Source: Microcystis wesenbergii NRERC-220
Lineage (GTDB): Bacteria > Cyanobacteriota > Cyanobacteriia > Cyanobacteriales > Microcystaceae
Assembly (NCBI RefSeq): GCF_032027425.1
Contig: NZ_JAVSJA010000001.1
Coordinates: forward strand, 4,104,001-4,168,000
Length of the DNA: 64,000 bases
Direction of reading: 5' to 3'
Shown here: positions 45,132-52,901 of the stretch, in pieces
Position numbering within the stretch: the first letter of the stretch is position 1
Layout of the letters: each line of letters opens with the position of its first letter
The notes under the pieces: generated by a model
Database searches by the model: none
Told to the model about the DNA's origin: nothing
Seen by the model: only the letters and a program-made list of their open reading frames with translations
Made by a program: the position numbers and the translations under genes

Positions 45132-46180
45132 ATGGAATTAAAGGACGAAACTAGCAACTTTAGTCAATCAAGAAAGCTTTTCTTATATATATTAAAAATT
45201 TTCATCATTTGGAGAGGAACACTTTTACTGATGCACCTAATCGGACTCAGTTTTAGTCAGATGAATGAATCTTCATCTCCTCAAGAACGTTTTTGGCATT
45301 GGTTTCCCGATAATCATTATTTGGATTCTTTCTTTCGTTTTGATAGTTTTTGGTATAACGATATTATTCAGGGGGGATATTCATACAATATCGAAAAACA
45401 ATCGAACGTTGCTTTTTTTCCTCTCTATCCTATTTTAGTCAAAGCAATTGCATCTTTAACTTCCTTAAGTGTGCCTATTTCTGGTCTTTTGGTTTCTAAT
45501 CTCTGTCTAATATTTGCCTTAATTTTTGTTTATAAAATCAGTAATATTTATCTAAACAAAAGAGGCTGTGAAAAGGTTTTAATTCTTATGTTGGTTTTTC
45601 CTACCTCCTTTTTTTATAGCTGTTTTTATACAGAAAGTTTATATTTGCTAACCACCGCTGCTTGTTTTTATTTCTTCCTGAATAAGAAATACTTTTGGTC
45701 TGGATTTTTTGGATTTTTTGCCAGTTTAACTAGAGTCACAGGAGTAATAATTTTTCTGGCTTTTGCTATCGAATTACTCTGGAAATATTTAAAGAAAAAA
45801 GAACTGCCCAAGAGAGAAAGTCTTTTCCTCCTATTAATACCCTGTGGGTTAATCGCTTATATGGTATTTTTAGCTTGGAAATTCAACGAACCTTTGGCAT
45901 TTGTTAAAATTCAGGATCTGTGGAGTAGAGATGAGAGAGTATTTCCTTTAATTACTCTAATCAACTACTGGAAGAACATCAATTTTATGTTTCCCCAAAA
46001 TCCTATTAATTCAGTTGGATTCTTAAATACTTTTTTTAGCTCCTTTTTTTTAGGTATCTTGCTATTCTCTATCGTTAAAAAGCCTCTCAATATTTCCCTA
46101 TTGATTTTTGCCTTTCTGAGCATTTTTTTACCTTTAAGTACAGGAATAACAGAATCAATGATGAGGTATATGATGACAAT
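45132..46180 (+). pseudogene. PIG-V-like mannosyltransferase, N-terminal fragment cut by IS insertion
   Basis: About 350 codons of a polytopic membrane protein resembling the GPI mannosyltransferase 2 (PIG-V) family found in bacteria. The early luminal loop has FDSFWYNDIIQGGYSY and NVAFFPLYPILVK, which match the family's conserved W/Y/H-rich region, and FPTSFFYSCFYTESLYLL follows. About nine hydrophobic helices are visible. The gene is broken at codon 350 by IS copy 2. Joining to 47365-47497 after removal of the element and one 9-base duplication restores a 393-residue frame. The loss of the last ~43 residues, including the final helices, probably inactivates it. A dolichol- or polyprenyl-phosphate sugar donor is inferred. 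Confidence 0.82.
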
Positions 46181-47355
46181 CAGAAGTGTTGAACGTTGAG
46201 AAAAGTCAGAAAAAAAATGCTATTATAGATAGAATCTAGACAACTTATTCCCCTCACAATAGGGAGTTTGCCCTGATGACGAATTTTTCAAAACTCATAA
46301 AAGAGCTTCTCAAACCACTGCCTAAAAATGACTACCCCGCTTTAGATACTTTTACATTTTTGTCCTGTTGGATTGGTTTTGCTTTAGATAAAAGCATCGT
46401 CAGTATGAGGGACTTATGCAGTAGAATGGTACTTCAAGGAATTAATGTAAATTTATCCACATTTTCTAAGGCAAGCAAAATTAGAGAAACAAGTCCATTT
46501 GAGAAAGTCATTGTCGAATTAAATAAGCGTTTAGTTGCCAAAAAAGGAATAGAGAATGCGCGAGCTTTATTTCCTATTGACTCAACAATAATTAGCTTAA
46601 CCAGTAAATTACTATGGTCCCAGGGATGGCATCAAGTAAAACTATTCTCTGGTCTTAATAGTATCACAACAGAGGTGGTCGGAATACTCATCCATTTTGG
46701 TCAAGGTCATGACTCAAAAGAAGGAGGAAAAACGATAGAAGCAATTCCTGTAAATGGAGTTGGAGCAATGGATAGAGGATTTGCGTCTAATCAAAGAATC
46801 ACCGAATTATTAGAGAGTAGTGACAAGCATTTTGTCTTGAGAGTGAAAAATAATATTAGCCTAGAGATGCTCGAAAATGGCAAGTGTAAACTCGGAAAAG
46901 ATAAAAGACAAATAGAAGTAAGAGTAGTCGCTTTTTGCGACCTAGAAAGTCAAACAGAATTTCGGCTGGCGACAGATTTACCTCTAGAAGGAGAAGGAGC
47001 AGTTAGTAATGAAGAAGTTGCCGAAATTTACATCCAAAGATGGCAAATAGAACTGCTGTGGAAATTTTTAAAAATGCATCTAAAGTTGGATAATCTAATC
47101 ACTAAAAACGAGAACGGAATCCGCCTACAGATCTATAGTTGCATTATCGCTTATCTGATTCTACAGCTAATAGATATTGAAGAAGGATTTGGGAAAAGCT
47201 TATTAGACAAACTGCGCTATTTACAGAGTTTCATGTGTCAACATATTAGCTATGTACACTGGTTCCGGAGGATTGTCTATTCAATTTAAAATTTGATGTT
47301 ATAGGGGTATTATGCTTGTCAATGTAAAGTTTTATTACAGGATTCAACGTTTCTG
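46181..47355 (+). mobile_element. IS4-family insertion sequence, copy 2
   Basis: A 1175-bp element apparently identical to the one at 36074-37248, in the same orientation 10,107 bases away. It is flanked by a perfect 9-base target duplication GATGACAAT (46172-46180 and 47356-47364), different from that of copy 1, so both are independent insertions. Confidence 0.95.
46276..47289 (+). CDS. IS4-family transposase, copy 2
   Basis: The 337-residue protein is identical to copy 1 (DDE residues in PIDST, GAMDRG and the YREK helix). Here the gene has the same orientation as the interrupted host gene, so read-through from the host promoter into the transposase is possible. Confidence 0.93.
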   Translation: MTNFSKLIKELLKPLPKNDYPALDTFTFLSCWIGFALDKSIVSMRDLCSRMVLQGINVNLSTFSKASKIRETSPFEKVIVELNKRLVAKKGIENARALFPIDSTIISLTSKLLWSQGWHQVKLFSGLNSITTEVVGILIHFGQGHDSKEGGKTIEAIPVNGVGAMDRGFASNQRITELLESSDKHFVLRVKNNISLEMLENGKCKLGKDKRQIEVRVVAFCDLESQTEFRLATDLPLEGEGAVSNEEVAEIYIQRWQIELLWKFLKMHLKLDNLITKNENGIRLQIYSCIIAYLILQLIDIEEGFGKSLLDKLRYLQSFMCQHISYVHWFRRIVYSI

Positions 47356-47364
47356 GATGACAAT

Positions 47365-47497
47365 ATTTCCAATATTTATTATTCTTGGATATTGGAGCCA
47401 AAAAAATCGTTATTTTTATGGGTTTCTGTTATTCTTGTTTACCTATTTTTTATCAATTCTATTTCTTTGGTATGGTAATTGGGGCTGGATAACTTAG
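47365..47497 (+). pseudogene. PIG-V-like mannosyltransferase, C-terminal fragment
   Basis: The last 43 codons of the gene begun at 45132. Reading across the restored junction gives MMRYMMTIFPIFIILGYW, then a hydrophobic helix and the end WYGNWGWIT. It has no start or ribosome-binding site of its own. Confidence 0.82.
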
Positions 47498-47880
47498 TTG
47501 CTCGTGAGTTGAGTCAAATTACCCTAACTAATCATGCTAACATAGCTCTTTGCTCAAAGAGAGTCGATTGATTTGTTCAAAAATATCAACTAGATAGAGA
47601 ATTATTGTAATCATAAATTAGAGTTATGATAAAAAATGTTACTCACATTGCCGAATATCTATATCGCTCAATAAAATCAATCACAATTACAGGATAAGCG
47701 TTTAAATGCGATCGAGATTGGCTTGATTTTAATACAAAAATACTGCACATTGATCATCATCAGTTCCTGAACAGAAGCAAAAGAAAACCCCACAGACAAA
47801 GACCTTGTAATGATAAAATCGACAATGGCGACAGCTTGGCCATTAGTATTTTTTGCGTCGGACTAGCAGGAGATAAAAGC
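47498..47880. other. Non-coding spacer before hom
   Basis: No gene or clear repeat seen. An upstream in-frame extension of hom to 47836 is possible but lacks family support. Confidence 0.5.
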
Positions 47881-49179
47881 GTGACCTTTAAGATTGGTTT
47901 ACTCGGTTTCGGGGTTGTGGGGACGGGAACAGCGAAAATCCTCCTCGATCCTTTTGGTCGTCATCCCGTACTCAAAGAGATTACCATTGGACGAGTGGGA
48001 GTTAGATCCCTAGATAAACCGAGAGAAATCGAGCTTTCTCCCCAGCTGTTGACCACTGACCTAGAATCGATCGTTACTGACCCCGAAATTGATATTATTG
48101 TCGAATTATTGGGGGGTTTGGAACCAGCACGCTCTTTAATTCTCAAGGCAATCGCATCGGGAAAGCACGTTGTTACGGCAAATAAAGCGGTTATTGCCCG
48201 TTTTGGCGATGAAATCTACGCCAAGGCCAACGAAAAGGGGGTTTATGTCCTTCTAGAAGCGGCCGTGGGTGGTGGAATTCCCGTCATTAAACCCTTAAAA
48301 CAATCCCTCGGCGCTAATCGCATCAGCAGCATCATGGGAATTGTCAACGGCACAACTAACTATATTCTCACGGAAATGAGCCAAAAAGGGGCAGATTTTA
48401 GTGAAGTGCTGGCCAAAGCTCAGGAATTAGGCTATGCAGAAGCGGATCCCACTGCGGACGTGGATGGATTCGACGCGGCCGATAAAATTGCCATTTTAGC
48501 TTCTTTGGGTTTTGGAGGTCGGGTAAAACGGGAAGATGTTTACTGTGAAGGTATCCGGCAAGTTAGCGCCGTCGATATCGCCTACGCTGATAGACTGGGA
48601 TTTGTGATTAAATTATTAGCGATCGCAAAAGATACGGTTAAGGAAGATTCCGATACCCTAGAGTTGCGGGTTCATCCGACCCTAGTACCGAAAACCCATC
48701 CCCTCGCTAATGCTAACGGAGTCTATAACGCTATTCTCGTCGAGGGGGAACCCTTGGGCCAAGTGATGTTTTATGGACCGGGTGCCGGTAGCGGACCGAC
48801 GGCCAGCGCGGTAGTATCGGATGTGATGAATATCGTCGGAATTTTAAAAAGTAGTGGCAAAACCAGGGAACTTGACCCGCTTTTAAGCTGTATTCACCAG
48901 CATTATTGTCAAATCGCCCCGATGGAGGATTTATCGACCCGTTTTTATGCTCGTTTTCTCTGTCGCGATGTGCCGGGGGTAATCGGTCATTTAGGTATGG
49001 CTTTCGGCGACCATGGGGTTAGTCTAGAGTCCGTGGTACAAATTGGTATTAGGGGTGATTTAGCCGAAATTGTCGTTGTCACCCACGATGTACGCGAGGG
49101 CAATTTCCGGAGTGCTTTGGCAGCAATAGAGTCTTTAGAAGCTATTGACAGTATTCCCAGTATTCTCCGGGTTTTGTAG
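47881..49179 (+). CDS. hom: Homoserine dehydrogenase
   Basis: A 432-residue NAD(P)H-dependent enzyme that reduces aspartate semialdehyde to homoserine for threonine and methionine synthesis. The Rossmann motif is GLLGFGVVGTGTA at the N-terminus; TANKAVIA near residue 101, the GIVNGTTNYILTEM block near 155 and EADPTADVDGFDAADK near 190 are diagnostic. A C-terminal ACT domain (about 350-430, DVPGVIGHLGMAFGDHGV) suggests feedback control by threonine. GTG at 47881 puts the start just before the Rossmann strand, as usual; the frame is open 15 codons further upstream. Confidence 0.95.
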   Translation: MTFKIGLLGFGVVGTGTAKILLDPFGRHPVLKEITIGRVGVRSLDKPREIELSPQLLTTDLESIVTDPEIDIIVELLGGLEPARSLILKAIASGKHVVTANKAVIARFGDEIYAKANEKGVYVLLEAAVGGGIPVIKPLKQSLGANRISSIMGIVNGTTNYILTEMSQKGADFSEVLAKAQELGYAEADPTADVDGFDAADKIAILASLGFGGRVKREDVYCEGIRQVSAVDIAYADRLGFVIKLLAIAKDTVKEDSDTLELRVHPTLVPKTHPLANANGVYNAILVEGEPLGQVMFYGPGAGSGPTASAVVSDVMNIVGILKSSGKTRELDPLLSCIHQHYCQIAPMEDLSTRFYARFLCRDVPGVIGHLGMAFGDHGVSLESVVQIGIRGDLAEIVVVTHDVREGNFRSALAAIESLEAIDSIPSILRVL

Positions 49180-49198
49180 TCAAGAAATCGCTTTTTTT

Positions 49199-50110
49199 AT
49201 GGTCATGGGTCGGAGAATCAAAAGTGAGAAAAGTTGGCTAAGTTTCATTAGCACAATTTTGTTTTTTTGTCTAGGTTTTTTGACCTTAAATCAAAAATTA
49301 ATTTTTGCCCAAGGGTCTGATAATGTTTGTCCCCTGCCGATTTTATCAAGGTTACAACGCCATAAAATCCAAGCGGGAGAAACGATCGCCTCAATCGCCG
49401 AAAAATACGCTCTCATCCCGGCAACGATAATTAAACTCAATCCGACTATTCTCAAAAATGGTTTGGCCCCCGTCGGGAAAGAAATCTTTATTCCCCCGAT
49501 GAACGGCATTCGCATCGAAGCACCCAAGGGTTCCACTTGGCGCGATTTAGAAGCGGCATCAGGTATTCGTGCCGATATACTCTTTGAGCTTAACGGTTGT
49601 GGTCGCCGGCCGACAATAGTTTTTATACCCGGCACCAATTGGTCCGCCACGGGCAAGCGATCGGATTATACTGGATTAAGTTCTTATCCCTTACCCTTTG
49701 CTAGTAGTGCTGGCTTAACCTACGGTTGGCAAAAAAGTCCCACGGAACAGAAAAATCTCTTTCATAGTGGTATTGATCTTCTCGCAGATATTGGTACAAG
49801 TGTTTTAGCGGCCGAGGATGGTCTAGTGATTTATGTGGGTCAGGAGGGGGCCTATGGTAATTTGGTAGTAATTAATCATTTAGGTCGCCGGCAGACCCGT
49901 TATGCCCATTTAAGCAGGGTGACAGTGAGAATTGACCAACGGGTACGAGCAGGAGACGTTATCGGTGCGGTTGGCACCACGGGACAACCGGATATTATTC
50001 CCCCCCATCTTCATTTTGAGGTGCGCTTAGATACTCCCGTCGGTTGGATAGCGCAGGATCCGGCTTTGCATTTGCCCCAAATCCACCCGCCGCCATCAAG
50101 TCAAAAGTAA
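49199..50110 (+). CDS. LysM-M23 family cell-wall peptidase
   Basis: A 303-residue exported protein. A basic start and hydrophobic segment (about residues 11-36, ending IFAQ) form a signal peptide. A LysM-like domain follows (HKIQAGETIASIAEKYALIPATIIKLNP, about 53-98) with a second, weaker one, then an M23 domain (about 195-295) with HSGIDLLADIG, RYAHLSRVTV and PPHLHFEVR supplying the zinc ligands. Such proteins cleave, or activate amidases that cleave, septal peptidoglycan. The start at 49199 avoids a long overlap with hom; an ATG two codons later is equally possible. It sits between hom and minC, and a division role is inferred. Confidence 0.87.
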   Translation: MVMGRRIKSEKSWLSFISTILFFCLGFLTLNQKLIFAQGSDNVCPLPILSRLQRHKIQAGETIASIAEKYALIPATIIKLNPTILKNGLAPVGKEIFIPPMNGIRIEAPKGSTWRDLEAASGIRADILFELNGCGRRPTIVFIPGTNWSATGKRSDYTGLSSYPLPFASSAGLTYGWQKSPTEQKNLFHSGIDLLADIGTSVLAAEDGLVIYVGQEGAYGNLVVINHLGRRQTRYAHLSRVTVRIDQRVRAGDVIGAVGTTGQPDIIPPHLHFEVRLDTPVGWIAQDPALHLPQIHPPPSSQK

Positions 50111-50287
50111 CCCGACTAAGGGCAATAAGTCCGGCAGAAATGAGAGAATTATTGATTTGTAGCAGGCATTAACCATCGCTGCCATTACTTTTGAAAAATG
50201 GTATGAGGCACTTCACTGATTACCGCTTCCGTCGGTTTACTGATCGCTATTTTGCCCTTTGTCTTTTTTAAGTAAAAAATTATCTCT

Positions 50288-51115
50288 ATGGATGAAACTA
50301 AACCCGAATTAAATCAAGAAATTGACTTAGAAACCGAAAAAATTGAGCCATCAGCCTCGGTAAGGTCGAGATACGCCCAAATCCACCTAAAAAGTGAGGG
50401 CGAGAAATTGGTGCTAATTTTGCCCAAAACCAGTGCCAGGGAGACAAGTCAGGATTGGACAGATATCTTGACAGGATTGAAATATTATCTCCGTAATAGC
50501 GGCCAAAACTGCCCCCCTAGAACACCAGTACACCTAGAGGCCAACGATCGCCTGATGGATACGCGCCAACTACAAGCGATTGCGACAATTTTAGACAGCG
50601 CCGAATTACCCCTGCACACCATCCAAACCCAAAGAAGACAAACCGCAGTGGCAGCGGCAACTATGGGTTACAATGTCGAACAAATGCGCTCGAATCCCAC
50701 GTTTTTCGGGGAGAATCAACCGCCCCAATCCCCCCTCGCTGAACCTTTGTACTTAAAAACCACCCTGCGATCGGGTGTAGAAATCCGTCACCCCGGTACA
50801 GTTATAATCATGGGCGATGTCAACCCCGGCGGCTCCCTCGTCGCCGATGGCGATATATTAGTTTGGGGGAGTTTGCGCGGTGTGGCCCATGCCGGATTTC
50901 GCGGCGATCGAGCAGCGGTAATTATGGCCCTGCGAATCGACTTAACTCAACTGAGAATCGCCGAATTAGTGGCACGGTCCCCGGCTTTGCATAGCGATCG
51001 CATGGAACCAGAAATTGCCTGTATCAGCGAAGGAGGAATTCGCATCATTGGGGCTTATAATTTTTCCAGAACCTACACCTTTAAAGATCAAGTGGGATGG
51101 GTCGAAAAAAAGTGA
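50288..51115 (+). CDS. minC: Septum site-determining protein MinC
   Basis: A 275-residue inhibitor of FtsZ polymerisation. The C-terminal beta-helix domain is clear: PGTVIIMGDVNPGGSLVADGDILVWGSLRGVAHAG near residues 173-208, ending CISEGGIRIIGAYN. The N-terminal domain (about 35-150) is longer and less conserved than in Escherichia coli, as in other cyanobacteria. minD follows after 180 bases made almost wholly of repeats, so minC may be expressed apart from minDE. Confidence 0.94.
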   Translation: MDETKPELNQEIDLETEKIEPSASVRSRYAQIHLKSEGEKLVLILPKTSARETSQDWTDILTGLKYYLRNSGQNCPPRTPVHLEANDRLMDTRQLQAIATILDSAELPLHTIQTQRRQTAVAAATMGYNVEQMRSNPTFFGENQPPQSPLAEPLYLKTTLRSGVEIRHPGTVIIMGDVNPGGSLVADGDILVWGSLRGVAHAGFRGDRAAVIMALRIDLTQLRIAELVARSPALHSDRMEPEIACISEGGIRIIGAYNFSRTYTFKDQVGWVEKK

Positions 51116-51118
51116 GCG

Positions 51119-51290
51119 GCGACTGGTAAACAGTGAACAGTAAACAGTGATTCAGTGACCAGTAAACATAGGGACTAACTGCTTTGAAATGAAAAACTCT
51201 ATCAAACCAATAACTGATAACTGATAACTGATAACTGATAACCGGTAACTGATAACTGATAACTGATAACTGATAACTGATAACTGATAT
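51119..51290. repeat. Heptad repeats and left arm of a 79-bp inverted repeat (minC-minD spacer)
   Basis: CAGTGAA/CAGTAAA heptads at about 51124-51150, a unique core to about 51218, then about ten CTGATAA copies ending just before the minD start. Bases 51140-51218 are the reverse complement of 52763-52841 with four mismatches. Confidence 0.9.
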
Positions 51291-51295
51291 AAATT

Positions 51296-52096
51296 ATGGC
51301 TCGTGTAATTGTGGTGACATCAGGAAAGGGAGGAGTCGGTAAAACGACAGTAACGGCGAACTTAGGTTCAGCTTTATCTCAATTAGGCTGTCGAGTCGCC
51401 CTTGTCGATGCCGATTTCGGACTGAGAAATCTCGATTTATTGTTAGGATTAGAACAGCGTATCGTTTATACTGCCCTCGATGTGGTGGCGGGAGATTGTA
51501 GCCTTGATAAAGCTTTAGTTAAGGATAAAAGACAGGAAAATCTGGTCCTATTACCGGCAGCACAAAATCGCACAAAAGAGGCAATTACTGGCGATCAAAT
51601 GAAGGATTTAGTCGCCCAATTGTCAAAAAGTTATGACTATGTATTGATTGATTGCCCGGCAGGAATTGAAATGGGTTTTCGCAATGCGATCGCCCCTGCC
51701 CAAGAAGCGATCATCGTTACTACCCCAGAAATGTCGGCGGTGAGAGATGCCGATCGCGTGGTGGGATTACTAGAAAGCGAAGATATTAAAAGTATCCGTC
51801 TGATTGTCAACCGACTGCGGCCGGAAATGATCCAACTTAACCAGATGATCAGCGTTGAGGATATTCTCGACCTCTTGGTAATTCCCCTTTTAGGGATTAT
51901 TCCCGACGATCAAAGAATTATTATTTCCACTAATAAAGGGGAACCATTAGTATTAGAGGAGAAGACCTCTCCCCCTGCCATGGCCTTTAGAAACATTGCC
52001 CAACGTTTACAGGGTCGCGATGTGCCGTTTCTAGATTTAATGGCCGGTCAAGAAGGTTTTCTTACCCGTCTGCGTCGTCGCTTATTTGGGCCTTAA
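51296..52096 (+). CDS. minD: Septum site-determining ATPase MinD
   Basis: A 266-residue membrane-binding ATPase that recruits MinC and is displaced by MinE. The deviant Walker A motif is SGKGGVGKTT near residue 9, with VDADFGLRNLDLLLG at 37 and DCPAG near 118. The C-terminal amphipathic helix that binds the membrane is GFLTRLRRRLFGP. The leader consists of CTGATAA repeats. minE follows after 29 bases. Confidence 0.97.
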   Translation: MARVIVVTSGKGGVGKTTVTANLGSALSQLGCRVALVDADFGLRNLDLLLGLEQRIVYTALDVVAGDCSLDKALVKDKRQENLVLLPAAQNRTKEAITGDQMKDLVAQLSKSYDYVLIDCPAGIEMGFRNAIAPAQEAIIVTTPEMSAVRDADRVVGLLESEDIKSIRLIVNRLRPEMIQLNQMISVEDILDLLVIPLLGIIPDDQRIIISTNKGEPLVLEEKTSPPAMAFRNIAQRLQGRDVPFLDLMAGQEGFLTRLRRRLFGP

Positions 52097-52125
52097 ACTC
52101 TCTCATCTCAACCCCTTAACCTACT

Positions 52126-52413
52126 ATGAATGACCTGATCGATAAACTTCTTGCATGGCGCAGTTCGGGCAAAAGTGGCGACCAAGCTAAAAAACGCTTA
52201 AAACTTATTTTAGCCCATGATCGCACCGATCTTAGTCCCGAACTTCTCAATATGATGCGTCAAGAAATCTTAGAAGTGGTCAGTCGTTATCTTGATATCG
52301 ACACCGAGGAAACCGAGTTACTCCTAGAAAGTGACCAACGAACTACCGCCCTGATTGCTAATTTTCCGATTCGTCGCATCAAACGCCGTCCTTTAACCGA
52401 GAAATTGCCATGA
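52126..52413 (+). CDS. minE: Cell division topological specificity factor MinE
   Basis: A 95-residue protein that stimulates MinD ATPase and drives pole-to-pole or zone oscillation. The N-terminal half has the contact helix region (SGDQAKKRLKLILAHDRTDLSPELL) and the C-terminal dimer part ends NFPIRRIKRRPLTEK. Length usual for cyanobacteria. Its stop overlaps the next start as ATGA, indicating coupled translation. Confidence 0.95.
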   Translation: MNDLIDKLLAWRSSGKSGDQAKKRLKLILAHDRTDLSPELLNMMRQEILEVVSRYLDIDTEETELLLESDQRTTALIANFPIRRIKRRPLTEKLP

Positions 52414-52598
52414 AAACTCAACCGATCAAGCTTTGGCTTAGTCTAGCGGTCAGTCCCTTTCTTCTCTCCTATCTGGCCTTGCGTTCCCTCAATCATTGGT
52501 TAATTGAATTGGGCCAAGAAAGTGAGGAATTGTTTCGCGGCGATCGCTTGCCCCTGCTCAATATTCCCGATCAGTTGCCGGTCAACAGTGACCAATAA
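52410..52598 (+). CDS. Small membrane protein coupled to minE
   Basis: A 62-residue protein starting in the minE stop (4-base ATGA overlap). It has one hydrophobic segment (about residues 7-28, LWLSLAVSPFLLSYLALRSL) followed by an acidic tail (ELGQESEELFRGDRLPLLN). No family recognised. The tight coupling to minE suggests expression with the Min system; whether it acts in division is unknown. Confidence 0.6.
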   Translation: MKTQPIKLWLSLAVSPFLLSYLALRSLNHWLIELGQESEELFRGDRLPLLNIPDQLPVNSDQ

Positions 52599-52750
52599 TC
52601 TTTTCTGGAAAAAGTCACCAAGAAAAAAAATCCTTTTGCCCTCTGAAAAGAAGCAAGAATAGTGAAATTTTTGTTAAAAATCCGAAAAAATATGATTCTT
52701 GGGGATATAATCTCATTTTTAACCAACCCTAAGAACTAATCCCGATCTAT

Positions 52751-52894
52751 CAGTGATCAGTGATCAGTTATTGGTTTGATAGAGTTTTTCATTTTAAGGC
52801 AGTTAATCCCTATTTTTACTGGTCACTGAATCACTGTTTACTGATTACTGATTACTGATTACTGATTACTGATTACTGATTACCGATTACTGAT
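52751..52894. repeat. Right arm of 79-bp inverted repeat plus CTGATTA heptads
   Basis: CAGTGAT-type units start at 52751; 52763-52841 is the inverted copy of 51140-51218; then about seven CTGATTA copies run to 52894, directly before the ppc start. The spacer 52599-52901 has no gene. Confidence 0.9.
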
Positions 52895-52901
52895 TAAAAT
52901 T

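Noticed and set aside
47836-47880. Upstream extension of homoserine dehydrogenase by 15 codons.
   Set aside because: The conserved Rossmann start follows GTG at 47881, so the extension would add an unsupported leader.
51208-51290. Regular repeats that could suggest a CRISPR array.
   Set aside because: The unit is only 7 bases with no spacers, and no cas genes are nearby.
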